Shown: piece by piece, positions 14,734 through 26,100 of the stretch | How positions within the stretch are numbered: the stretch's first letter is position 1 | Layout: each line of letters opens with the position of its first letter | Origin: Promerops cafer | Taxonomy: Eukaryota > Chordata > Aves > Passeriformes > Nectariniidae | Assembly (NCBI GenBank): GCA_013398275.1 | Contig: VZSE01002737.1 | Span: 1,164,481-1,228,480, forward strand | Length of the DNA stretch: 64,000 nucleotides | Direction of reading: 5' to 3' | Notes under the pieces: model-generated | The model's database searches: none | The model's input: the letters and a program-made list of their open reading frames with translations, nothing else | Told to the model about the DNA's origin: nothing | Translations under genes and position numbers: made by a program

Positions 14734-15685
14734 TTCACAGAATCACAGAATGGCTGCAGTTGGAAGGCACTGCTGGAGGTCAGCTAGTCCAACCTCCCTT
14801 CCTCCAGGGAAGGAGATTCCACAACCATTCTGGGCAACCTCTTCCAGTGCTCGGTCACTCACACTGTAAAGAAGTTCTCCCCCATGTTAAGGTGGAATTT
14901 GCTGTGCAACAATTTCTGCTCGTTGCCTCTTGTCCTACTGCTCAGCACCACCAGGAAGAACCTGGTCCATCCCCTTGACACCCTCCCTTTAGATACTATT
15001 GACATCAATAAGGTCCCCTCTCATTTGTCTCTTCTCAAGGCTGAACAGATCCAGCTCCCTCAGCCTGTCCTTGCAAGAGAGATGCTCCTGTCCCTTCATC
15101 TTTGTCACCCTCTGCTGGACCACCTCCAGGAGCTCTGTGTCTGTCTTGTCCTGAGGATCCCAGAACTGGACACTGCACTCCAGATGTGCCTCACCTGGAC
15201 TCTCCCTCAGCCTGCAGGCAATGCTCTTCCCAATGCACCCCAGGACACTACTGGCCTTCTTTGCCACAAGGACACTTGTCTGGCTCATGGACAGCTTGTT
15301 GTCCAGCAGGACCCCCAGGTCCTTCTCTACAGAACTGCTTCCCAGCAGAGGTCAGCACCCAGCCAGGTGCATGGGGTCATCCCTCCCCAGGTATGTGATC
15401 CTTCACTTGCCTTTTCTGAGTTTCAGAAGGTTCTTCTGTGCCCATCTTTCCCATCTCTCTCGAGGTCCTTCTGAAGGGCTCACAGCCCTCTGAGGTATTG
15501 GCCACTCCTCCCAGCTTTGTGCCAGCAGTGAACTTGCTGAGGAGGCATCTGCCCCTTCATCCAAGTCACTGATGAATAGGTTAAAACAATACTGGACCCA
15601 GTACTAACCCTTGGGAGACACCACTACTGACAAACCTCCAACTAGAGGTAGAGGGCACTTCTGCAAAAAGCCTGGCTCTGACATC
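14734..15685 (-). mobile_element. CR1 LINE, 5'-truncated copy with intact 3' tail
   Basis: The left edge 'acagaatcacagaatgg' followed by 'ttggaaggcactgctggaggtc' is the reverse complement of the typical avian CR1 3' terminus (octamer tail, preceded by the 'ttggactagatgacctcc' type sequence). The copy then runs about 950 bases through CR1 phrases such as 'aggctgaacagatccagctccctcagcctgtcc' and 'cccagaactggacactgcactccagatg'. No usable reverse-transcriptase frame remains, as expected for a 5'-truncated LINE. The frames of 90-196 codons here are antisense or out-of-frame readings. Confidence 0.9.
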
Positions 15686-15689
15686 TCAA

Positions 15690-15733
15690 TACACTTTGTG
15701 TACACTTTGTGTACACTTCGTGTACACTTCGTG
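15690..15733. repeat. Four-copy 11-bp tandem repeat
   Basis: Four uninterrupted copies of TACACTTYGTG begin at 15690, 15701, 15712 and 15723. The first two have T at the variable position and the last two have C. The array sits exactly between two CR1 fragments. Confidence 0.9.
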
Positions 15734-15759
15734 TATGGACAGGCTGATGCTGGGTCCCA

Positions 15760-16105
15760 CACAGTCCTCTCTTTTCCAGGCTGAACAAGCTCAGCCCCCT
15801 CAGCCTCTCCTCACAAGGCAAGTGCTTCAGCTCTTGACCAGCTTGGTGGTCCTTTGCTGAATGCAGTCCAGCGTATCCATGGCTGTCTAATATTAAGGGA
15901 GCCCAAACTGGATGCTGTTTTCTAGATGTGGTTTAACAACTGCCAGTTTGAAAGTGATAACCACTTCTCTCAATTTACCAGCTCTGCTTCTGCTACTAAA
16001 GGTCCAGGATGCTGTTAGAATTCTCAGGGTCAGAACACACCGCTGTCCAACATTCAGCTTACTGAGCTCGAGGATTCCCAAATGCTTTGCCACAGACCTG
16101 ATCCC
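15760..16105 (-). mobile_element. CR1 LINE fragment, second copy
   Basis: On the plus strand 'ccaggctgaacaagctcagccccctcagcctctcctcac' restarts the CR1 3' consensus already seen in the neighbouring copy, so this is a separate insertion or duplication. It is followed by 'cccaaactggatgctgttttctagatgtgg' and 'caggatgctgttagaattctcagg', which are degenerate CR1 phrases. The orientation is minus. The element is truncated at both ends. Confidence 0.75.
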
Positions 16106-16128
16106 CAGTCAGTCAGTCAGTCAGTCAG
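16106..16128. repeat. (CAGT)n microsatellite
   Basis: Almost six perfect CAGT units close the CR1 cluster on the right. Tetranucleotide arrays at CR1 edges are common. Confidence 0.9.
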
Positions 16129-16129
16129 A

Positions 16130-17235
16130 CCTCAGCCTGTAATAAGTGAATGTCCCCATCTCTGAGCTGGGTGCTGGGCAGCACGGCCTTTCTGAGTGAC
16201 ACAACACGAGCAGGCGCCAAGGACAAAGTGGTGAGATCAGGATGAGATGCCGAAAATGTTTCGCCTCATCCGACACAAGCCCACAGACGCTGTCGCTGGA
16301 AGGAGGTGTAAAGACATACTGAGATGGCATCAGTTCACAGCTCCCAAGATCTGTATTTGGAACACGTTCAGCTTTGGGGAGAATTTAGAACATCTCAGTG
16401 GGATTTATGAGCCGCTTCACACTTTCCTAAGCATCCTGTGATGTAGACGGGTGTGTATAAGAATCCACACTTAAGAGGGCTGTATTTGGGATACTTTTTG
16501 GGAGGAGTCTCCCCCTCCTCCAGCCTTTTTGGATCCAGAGAAGTCCCACCAAATGTACACTTCAAAGATGGAAGAGGCAGAGGTGATTCATGTAGCAGGA
16601 GGGCGAGTGGTTTTGGAGAACAGTGGGGGAGCTGGAGGGGCAGCGTCACTTCAGAAGAGAGGAGAGATGGAGATTGAGTCACCTGTGCTGAAACAGTGCT
16701 AGGAAGAGCAGAACAGAGAAGAAGCTGCCAGAGAGACTGTCAGCTCTACTCCTCATAAAATCCTTTCAGAGACAGACCAAGAATTACTTCTGGAAGCCCT
16801 GTTAGTAAAGCCAGCAAGCACTTCATAATCATTGATACAACATTTCTGTGAGGTAAAGAAAACAAACAGGGCTACTCACCACTAGGCTGGTTTCCAATCA
16901 CTTACCATGGATAACTTGCTTTTAAGTAAAGCAAGCACCAAACTGCCTGGAGATCAGATGTGCAACCCAGCAGAAGAGTTTGTCTCCATAGAATGAAATA
17001 CATAAAAGCCAAGAAGCCAAGTGAGATATTGCCTAAATTAGTCAGTCAGAGAGGGAGTCGAGGAGTGGAACAGCTGCCATGTTCACAATTTGATTCCCAA
17101 AGAGAAATCTCTGCTAGGATTTCCCAGGCATAACTCCTGGACACCAAAGCCTTCCATCCCCATTTAATCATGAGCAGATGTGACTGATATTTCTCTGCTT
17201 TAAAAACTTTACGGACCACCAGTGCTCAGTGGCTG
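16130..17235. other. Gene-free stretch between CR1 fragments
   Basis: No exon, RNA gene or further repeat was recognised. Short open frames (64-95 codons) lie on both strands without any domain resemblance. Confidence 0.4.
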
Positions 17236-17237
17236 AT

Positions 17238-17285
17238 CAGAGAATCATGGAATGGCTGAGGTTGGAAGGAACCCCACGCTAAAGC
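17238..17285 (-). mobile_element. CR1 3'-end remnant
   Basis: The plus-strand phrase 'agaatcatggaatggctgaggttggaaggaacc' is the reverse complement of the last roughly 40 bases of a CR1 element. Only the extreme 3' end is visible, typical of a very short 5'-truncated insertion. Confidence 0.8.
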
Positions 17286-17289
17286 AGGG

Positions 17290-20085
17290 ACAGACAGCTA
17301 CAGTAAACAGGCAAGAAGATCAATATGAAGCCATTTTACACTTCCATTAAAAGAAATAGAACTAACAACACAAATTCTTCTTACAGCAAATGCAATGTGA
17401 ACAAGTAAGACCAGATATAATAAAACCACTGGAAGATGTTTTACATAAATTATGATGGTAATTAAACTCCCAACTCAGCAAGACAATGAAAACAAGCTAC
17501 CTTCAATCCCATGGCCAATAGCAACAAGTCCTAGTCTCTGAATTTTTATGGACTGAAGGTTAAAAGGTACATCAGCTAAAGTAACATTCGTAACAGGGGC
17601 CCTAAAACTATAGTGTTTCACCAAAGATCCAAAATTTTACTAGATTGAGATGTAGTTGACTGGAGAAACATCATTTTCAGGCTGAAAAGAAAAACCCAAC
17701 CCAAACCCTATGTAAATTAATAAAGTTTTAAATAATAATAGTGGTTTTGCAACATAAATTTATCTCATGGCCCAAAACATCAAAATCTTGGGCTAAAGCA
17801 GAGACCTCTGAACACAGCAGAAGAAACATCAGAGGCTACTAAAACAATTCATATTGCAGGGTGGATAGCATATATCCTGTATACAAGTATTAATATTTAA
17901 TGTAATATATTGTAATTTGCTTTTACCTCAACATCCTATAATGGACTAAGAGTAAGGAGTTTCCCATTTCACTCTCCAGTGATGGAAATTATTGTATAGC
18001 TGAGGTATTGCCATTTATATGGAAAAGGACTGCTGAAGTCTACTGGAGTTTTGGATTGCTGAGGAGGATGGGAGAAGACTTCAGATCCCAGTCTGCCAAA
18101 CCATGGCTGAGTAGTTAAAGAAAAGCAGCTCTTCAACTAAGTAAGAAACACGAGGTCCTAACAACAGAACACAAGAAATCAATAATAAACTTAAAAAATA
18201 AGACTTGCCTCAAAAAAAAGTCGACCCCAGTAACTGAATCTGTTCAGAGAAGGTCTGACAACTTGCCTGAACTACCTGAATTCTGCCTCACTGGTGGTGT
18301 TGGAGGCACCATTTGCTTGTGTCCCACCATTACAGGTCTGACTTGTGCTGAGGGAACTGTCATAATGGAGGTGCTAACACAGAAGTAGAAAACAGATTAC
18401 AGCAACAGGAAGGGCTAAGAGAAAATTCTCCTTTGCAGGGTGCATATGCTGTAAGAATCAGTGTGGTTTCTGCTATAAAGGTTAAAAGCAAGAAAAAAAT
18501 TGCTTGCAGCCCAGGTGGGGGACGGAAATGCCCTACCTGCTGCTAAGGAGACTTCTGGAATTGAGAGCCCTGGGTCTGGATTGGAAAGTGGAGAAGCTCC
18601 ACTCTTGCCTGGCATCAGGCAAGCTACGGGATGTCTCCTGTTCCTCTCTCTGTGAATATGCCCTCAGCATCCATGCTGTGGCTGGCACAGCATGAAGGCA
18701 TGGCCCCACGGGAGATATTCTGGGCTGCAGAGCATGTAATCCCACCGACTTCAAGGGGAGGTAAACAGAAAGAGAGTTTGTGCTCATCTTTGATTTCAAT
18801 TAATTGTGTTGACTAATCCCTCTAGTTTCATAATTTCACCTCGATTCTTTGCACTCTCTCTTCTATCTGTGGCCATGTGCACTCATGTGTCATCCTGGCT
18901 TCTCATCAGTCTTCTTTTGTACATGATTATGGTGGGATAACAGCTAGCTGCAGCTTTGCTTATTTCCTTCTTCGTCTTCTTCTTCTTCTTTTTTTCCCTA
19001 GAAACTGCAATGCACTTTCCCCTTTTAATTCTGTTCCTCTGTTACTGTCAGGTCATTTCAAACAGCACTGCCTTCATGCCAGTGCCAAGTTATGTATCTC
19101 TACCCCTCACTCTGTGATTACTGGTTTCAAAAGTCCTGAGCCTATTCCAGAGGTTCAGGGGGGCAGGAAGGCAGAGATCAAGTTTAAGGAGATCAATAGG
19201 TTTTTCTGAAAAACAGCTTTATTCTTCGTATTGAAAATAAAATGTTCTCAACTCTTCTGGACACTGAACCAAGTCTGTAGCATAACTCATTTACCTGCAA
19301 GTAAAATGAAACCCTTATTTTATTAAAAATACTTCTAAAAGGGCATCAGTTAGTATTCTAAAGAAAATAAACATAAATAATCTAAGTTTTTTAAGTGGAT
19401 TCCCTCCATATGGAATCTGTTCATTGTTTCTAATAGAAATGTCAATAATTCTAACAGAATTTCTGCACATTCTATATATCAGGGGGTTTTTTATTTTGTT
19501 TTGTGGTTTTTTGTAGAACAAAAAGATACATTCTAAATTTGGGAGAGTATCTGTTTGATGCTTTACCTTCTGTTTACAGAACCTAGTCAGTTACATTCTG
19601 AGATGGTATAAAAACAGCATGAAGTGCAGAGCTGTGAGTGCTGCATACGTGTGCACACACAGCTCTTCGTTCGTGCACTGTGATCAGTCTCAAGTTACTT
19701 CCCTTAAGGATGAACATAGGGAGGATGATGATTTTTCAGAGTCAGAGTAATGTTTAGCAGAGCTGAAAGGTAAGGTGTAACACCCACCTACTTCATACTT
19801 TGAGTGTTACAAAAATACATTTGAAAGATAACCCCAAATCACTCCTCCAATGAAATATTTCATCTTTTCAGCATGACGCAGAAGTTTAATTTCCACTGAT
19901 GGGTGACCTCGACACTGTTGTATACCCCCCCCCCCCCATGGCAGCGGTTCCCCTCACTGGCAGAATAAAGCGGGTCTATAAATAACTTCAAAAGGAATTG
20001 TCTCTCTCCTCACGCACTGCAGACAGCTGTTTACAGAGATCCCGACTCCTTATGCACTGCGTTGGCCCAGCTCTCATCCTACTGT
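17290..20085. other. Gene-free AT-rich stretch before the CpG island
   Basis: No coding exon was recognised. The stretch holds a polypyrimidine (TTC)n-like tract near 18965-19000 and a 13-base C homopolymer at 19925-19937. A TATAAAA word occurs near 19608 with no supporting promoter context. Confidence 0.4.
19925..19937. repeat. C13 homopolymer
   Basis: Thirteen consecutive C residues lie about 170 bases left of the CpG island edge. Such runs are prone to length errors in assembly. Confidence 0.9.
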
Positions 20086-20089
20086 TCCA

Positions 20090-21265
20090 TTTGCTCTTCC
20101 TAAAAAAGCCTTGGGCGAAGCGGTGCGGGTAGGGCCGGGGGGACCCTCCACTGCCGCAAACGCCTGTTCCCACAAGTTGCGGCTGCCGGCGGCCGGAGCC
20201 GGAGCGCGGCCCCGGGGAAATTTCTCAGGGCAAGGGGGTTGCGGTCTCGTGTAATCCACGTCCTTAAGCTCCACGGTCCCGGCTGATCCTCGGCCCCGGG
20301 AAGCCCCTCCTCCCCAGCCGCGGAGCCCGCAGCCGCTCCGGGGCCCGCGCATCGCATCCCCGCTCGCCCACCTGCAGGGGCTGGCGCGGGGCCGCGCAGG
20401 GACACGCGTGGGGCGCCCCGCACCTGCCCGCAGCCCCCGGCGGCGGGGGAGACAAAAGCCCGGGCTGGCTCTCCTCCTTCNNNNNNNNNNNNNNNNNNNN
20501 NNNNNNNNNNNNNNNNNNNNNNNNNNNNNNNNNNNNNNNNNNNNNNNNNNNNNNNNNNNNNNNNNNNNNNNNNNNNNNNNNNNNNNNNNNNNNNNNNNNN
20601 NNNNNNNNNNNNNNNNNNNNNNNNNNNNNNNNNNNNNNNNNNNNNNNNNNNNNNNNNNNNNNNNNNNNNNNNNNNNNNNNNNNNNNNNNNNNNNNNNNNN
20701 NNNNNNNNNNNNNNNNNNNNNNNNNNNNNNNNNNNNNNNNNNNNNNNNNNNNNNNNNNNNNNNNNNNNNNNNNNNNNNNNNNNNNNNNNNNNNNNNNNNN
20801 NNNNNNNNNNNNNNNNNNNNNNNNNNNNNNNNNNNNNNNNNNNNNNNNNNNNNNNNNNNNNNNNNNNNNNNNNNNNNNNNNNNNNNNNNNNNNNNNNNNN
20901 NNNNNNNNNNNNNNNNNNNNNNNNNNNNNNNNNNNNNNNNNNNNNNNNNNNNNNNNNNGGGGAAGCGGCGCGGCAGCTGCCGGAGCGGTGCGGAGCCGGC
21001 CCCGGCGCGCCGGGATGTCGGCGCTGCGCCTGCGGGGCTGCTCCCGCCCGGGCCCCCTCCCTGCCGGTCCCCTCCCGCCCCTCCGCCGCCGTGTCAGCGC
21101 CCCTCGGTTCTGCTCAGCGTGCTGCAGCCATGGCCGCAGCCGCGGCGGTGCGGGTCTAAGTGGAAAGGGAGATGCAGCCCAGCAAACTGCGGGAGCGGGG
21201 GGGCGGCCGCGAGTATTCCCCTGCTATTTCGGGAACTGCGAAAGCACAGTAACCTGCTCTCTTCC
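20090..21265 (-). promoter_or_regulatory. BICD1: CpG island, probable BICD1 promoter and first exon region
   Basis: Both sides of the assembly gap are extremely GC- and CpG-rich against an AT-rich background, with GGGCGG-type GC boxes and no TATA box, as in a vertebrate housekeeping promoter. The gene name is inferred: in amniotes as I remember the order, BICD1 lies downstream of RESF1 on the same strand, and RESF1 here is on the minus strand to the right. I read the flanks on the minus strand and did not find the BICD1 N-terminal coiled-coil sequence, so exon 1 would have to lie in the gap. The island could also serve a divergent plus-strand non-coding RNA. Confidence 0.5.
20481..20958. other. 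Assembly gap (478 N)
   Basis: A run of N in the middle of the CpG island. The flanking sequence is very GC-rich, the usual cause of drop-out with short-read sequencing. Any frame translated across it is meaningless. Confidence 0.99.
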
Positions 21266-22319
21266 CTGTCCGCGGTGAATGAGTGCGTTTGGCTATGGTC
21301 AGGGCAACCCGAATGCGAAACAGCAGCGGCGTCGGGACATTGGGCTAGGGCTGCTCTTCCATCACCACTAGCACAAGGTGTCAGTGCCACTGATCAGACA
21401 GCGGGACAAAACGGATTCAGCTCAGATGCGGTCACACCATTGTTGCTCTGTCAAATTAACCGGAGGACCTGATGCATAGATTATGTCAGTTTTATGCTGG
21501 CTTCATGCTGACTGCAGAAAGACAGATGCTACTTGTCCAGCATAAAATTGGAGTGGTGCAGACAGACAGTAACTGATCTCTTACAAAGCCTGCCAGTAAA
21601 AAGTTAACACACCAGATTAGGCGCATTTTACATATTTGAACTGGAAGAGTGAGTTCATCCTGGATCAATGTCATAGCCTTTTTTTTATACTCGGAGTCTT
21701 AAACTCCAATTTGCTGTTTCTTCAAACTATGGCCTGCAAATAGACTTGAATTGACATTGGTAAAGTTTTGCTCTAAGTACTAGCAGGACCTGTTTTTCAC
21801 GTTTTACAGACTTTTTTTAAGTTTACTCCTTTAAAGGTTGGCAATTGAGTTAGAATTTCTAAATGGAGGTGTTTGTTTTAAATAGAAGTTACTTGTAAGA
21901 AGATGGATGTCACTGCCCACCAATGCAGCACTGTATTGGAAATCAAAGACATAGATTCTCTTTCTTGCTGACCTGATAATGTGGTTTTAACAAGCCACAT
22001 CCCCTTTCTACCATGGCTTCCTCATGACTAAGAAAGAGGTAAAAATTATTAGACTGCTCAGCAAAGTTCTTTGAGATCTGCAAATGGAAGCACTAACACT
22101 AGTTATACAATATATGCATACAGTGTATGGTGTATATCAATTTTATAAATATACGTGCGTGCATACATAACTAATACATTGTAATCCAGCCTGCACAAAC
22201 ACTTCTCATTGCCTGAAGAGCATACTTGGAAGAAGCAAGCAAATAATGGAAGTTCTGTCAATTTTTAGCTTGAAAACCGCTTCCAAAATGCACATTTTCA
22301 ATAAATTCTACTGTAGAAG

Positions 22320-22366
22320 CAAGTGTGAATATTAATAGGAAAGAAACAAGTGTGAATATTAATAGG
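22320..22366. repeat. Tandem duplication of a 20-base word, period 27
   Basis: A 20-base word starting CAAGTGTGAATATT occurs at 22320 and again, identically, at 22347. This suggests a recent local duplication by slippage. Confidence 0.85.
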
Positions 22367-23112
22367 TGAGAAGAGTGAGTGGCTCTCATCGATGACTGAA
22401 TGTCAAAAGAGAGGAGAACACCAGTATCCCAACTGTAATTCCCATGACACAGCTAACCTCAACATCCTTTTCTTAAAAGACAATGAGAGATTCCACAAAT
22501 CAGAAGGAAGAAAAAAGCACAGGTTTAAAGGAGAAGCAAAATGTTGTCTCAAGGGCTTTTAAAGTTCTGGTCTAGTTGTCTTTCTCAACTTTGCACCTAG
22601 ACCACTGTGTGAGGAAACATTTATTGAGCACAGGAATGGATCAGAAAACAAACATCTTTGAGACCAGTGCTAAAAATGAGTGTTTGGGTCAAGGATAGTG
22701 TGGAAACTGGCTGAAGCAACAGGGTGCCTACAAGTAATCAAGCCTTGGTGTAACTCCACTTAACATCATTTGGTTGACAATCCCACTCACAAGCCATGGG
22801 CAGCCTCACCTTTTCTGAACATCTGCACCCCAGAGGGGAAATTTGGCATTTTACAATGTGTCAGTTCTTCTGCAGCACCTCAAAAGACAGTGCAGTGTGA
22901 AAGGCAGGTGTGCTGCCCTGTGCAGCAGTGCACAGTGACTGTGAGGTCCTCAAGCTACTCTGAATTGAAAACACCAGGATGCCCATGATTTGCTGTGACT
23001 AGTGCCCATTTATCCCTCTTCTTGCCTCCTAAATGTAAGCAATATCTAAGCTGGATTCTTTGGTGATACTTGTCTTTGCTTGAAAAATCTACTTCTTTAA
23101 AAGTCTTCTTTG

Positions 23113-23140
23113 AAAAGTCCCCAGTTGTCAGGGGACTTTT
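23113..23140. repeat. Perfect 10-bp inverted repeat
   Basis: AAAAGTCCCC at 23113-23122 pairs with GGGGACTTTT at 23131-23140 around an 8-base loop. No gene is nearby, and no terminator or known RNA family is suggested. Confidence 0.8.
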
Positions 23141-26100
23141 GTTGTCAGTTTCTCTGCACTGACTACACCTGGGCTGGGCAGCACACACATGGATACCTTC
23201 AGGTATATATATTTAATTGAGTGAATCCCACCTTTCACTTCTCTGTCTTTTCTTAGGCCTAAAAACCAGCACCTACATTCTGTTGTCAAGATCCTCCATC
23301 TGTATGTAGAATGGACTGCTAAGGTCACTGGTAGATCTGAAAAATATTCAAGCTCCTTTCCCTGTTATCAGGAGCTCTGGTTTTGCATCATTCCTGACTC
23401 TGTGGAGATGAGAAAAGATGGATGATCTTACAATAAAAATAGCATCTAAGTTTTAGCCAAAGTCTTCATTAAAGAAGGAGGTGCTGCATGAGGAGGTGGT
23501 CATTCCCTAGGGATTATCTCATACAGAGGCAGTGGGACCTCCTCTGATGGAGATCTCTGGCTTTCTGGAGTGCCTATGATTAACTATGGATTCAAGTTAC
23601 TGTACAGTGGTGCCAGCAAAGCTCTGGTCTCAGTCACAGTTCTGGTACCTTTAGGAGCTCACATATCAGTGCAGATAGCCCTAAAACAATGATTTTAAAT
23701 AATTCCACTGCCCTGGTGAGATTACCTCACACTGGTTTAAGTCCTGCTACAATGATCTTAGGTTTTCTGCCTCCCCAAGCTCAAAAAGCATGCCCTGGTC
23801 TCATTAAAGGTTGGCATATCACCCTGCATTGTTATCTCTCCTTCATTTTGCCCTGTACACCACCTTCACATGAATATTTCAACCAAGTCTAAAGTAATTT
23901 CATCTACATGTCATTCCACATACCTGCATAAAACAAGCTTCCTTCTGACTGCATCCATTTCATGGGCATGAAACTGAATTCCTTTGAATTCCTGGCATGT
24001 GATACTAGTGGATTCCTAAACCAAGGATAATAGGTTCCAGTAGTGATTACACCATTTTTTGAAACAATCAGATATTCAGTGACAGTGAAAATTATACAAT
24101 TCAAATCTTACACAAGAGATTATTTAAATTTCAGATCATTTAAGAAGCATTTAATGACCTATATGAGATGAATTATAGGTTCTATGCCTTGGTGACAATG
24201 CAGCTATAAAAGCAGCCTGTGCTGTATGGCAGAAGGCTGAATCTGCACCTGCAGCATGCACAGACATCCCTGTGAGTCCATTTGTATGGAGCATCTCAGA
24301 GCACCAGAGCCCAAATCCAAGCAACTGCTAATTAGCAGTGTTTGGCAGGCTCACCAGAGTGGCCAAAGGGGGAAAAAAACAACAAGAAAAAGAAAGGTAT
24401 GAGGACCAATCTGTCATTGTTAATGAAAATGGCATTGATTTCCTGAAGGGGAAAAGAAAGGAAAAGCACTGAGAGAAGGCTCTGTGGGAACTGTGCTGGG
24501 TCTGGTTTGGAAATAAACAAGTGGCTGTTACACTGCCAGAGCTTTATCTTTCTCCAGCACTGAATATAAGCACCACCTTTGTAATGAATGGCCAGCCTAG
24601 AGATAAAAGGGAGACACTGGGAGGAAAATGAAATTTAAAAAGATATTTCGAGATCCTAGCCTAATAGAAGTGGTAATAGGTTTTAAGAAAATTAGTTTAT
24701 GGCGAATGTTAAGAGAAACTAAACACAGGAGCTAATTAACAATAATGCATATAATGAAAAGTAATGATGTTTCTCTGATTAATGAGTGTCAGTATTCAGA
24801 AGAAAGGCTTTCAAACATCAGTGTCCTTATGTGAGTCCTCTGTGAACTGCCTTTAAAGGATCTGCAAATGTAGATAATTTTAATTTTTTTTAAGCCTATT
24901 ATCAGGTGGACTTAAGAGTGATATACAGAAAACCGTAATTCCACCAGAATAATTTTGGGCTCCAAAAAGCTGGAGGTTGAAAACCAGTTGTGTAGAACAT
25001 ATGGAACCTGAAAGGAAAATGGAGTAAAACAGAGCATTTCAACAAGGAAATCAGGGAAAAGGGCTTCACAAAAATGGTTGGCAGGATGTTTTGTGTGTAG
25101 TGAGCAGGGGTTAGAGAATCAAAAATGAGTTTTACAAGAAAACTACAAAAAATTAAGTGTAAGGACATTCAGAAAATACAGTCAGCAATAGCTAAGCAGC
25201 CAACTGATGCTTGCATATAGAAAAACTACAGACTACAGCAAAGAATGTGAATTATAACTGTTATACTGAATAATATCATTTCAGCCTGAAAGGGTGTTGC
25301 TTTCAGCGAGCACTGCACATGGGTCTTGGTTCAGCTCCACAAATGTAAGCTGAGTCTTAATTGACAGCATTGCCCCCAGGCTCAAGATCCAGGACACTGC
25401 TCTTCCACTCCACGCAGAGAGTCAGAACACGAATAAAAAATGGTTGAAAGGAGCACAGAAAGGATTATTATGCCTATTTAAACTACCATGCACTTTCTTG
25501 TCACACAAGGAAGACCTGCCCACTGAGAATCCTTTGTCCAAACAACTTGTCAGCAATTTAGCCTAGATAAATCAGTGTCACAGTGTTCCTTACTGAACAG
25601 ATGTAAACCTGGGAGCAGGAGAGCATGGTTTATCTCAGATATACAGCAGAAATACTCCAAAAACTGCAAGTAGCTGGAGTGCTCCTCGGGGCCTGCCTGC
25701 TGTCCACCGTCCCTGGATCTCCCTGCTTTGTAATGGCCACTCCCTCCCACTTCATCTTCTCTCAGTCCTCACCAGCCCAGCTGCAGCCTGGGGGCTCTGC
25801 CCCGCTGACATCCCCCAGACCAGCGATCTGAGTGCGTGGGGGCTGCCAAACTGCCCACCCCCTGCTCCCCAGCACCCTGGGGAAAGCTGTCACACTGTGG
25901 CCGAGCTGTCAGTGAGGACCCTCCTGAGGAGGGTAAAGCACCTGTGGGGACGACCAAGGGAGTTTTCTGTCTGGAGCACCTGGTCCCTCCACAGAGCAGA
26001 GGCTCTTTGGTCCGGCAGAGGTGCCCAAAGCCTCTCATGGCTGCTTACACGCCCAGCCAGCTGCTGTCCTCAGTGCCAAAAGGGACAGGACAATGCCCTC

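Noticed and set aside
14472..15474. Plus-strand frames of 168 and 196 codons
   Set aside because: They read antisense through CR1 3' sequence and match no protein.
19600..19625. GGTATAAAAACAGC as a core promoter
   Set aside because: Isolated TATA word in AT-rich DNA, with no exon or further promoter signals downstream on the plus strand.
21130..21159. ATGGCCGCAGCC start with good context on the plus strand
   Set aside because: The frame stops after nine residues (alanine-rich); at most an upstream micro-frame of a divergent transcript.
20408..21472. 354-codon plus-strand frame across the CpG island
   Set aside because: It spans the N gap, so half of it is undefined; the rest is GC-rich chance reading without domain resemblance.
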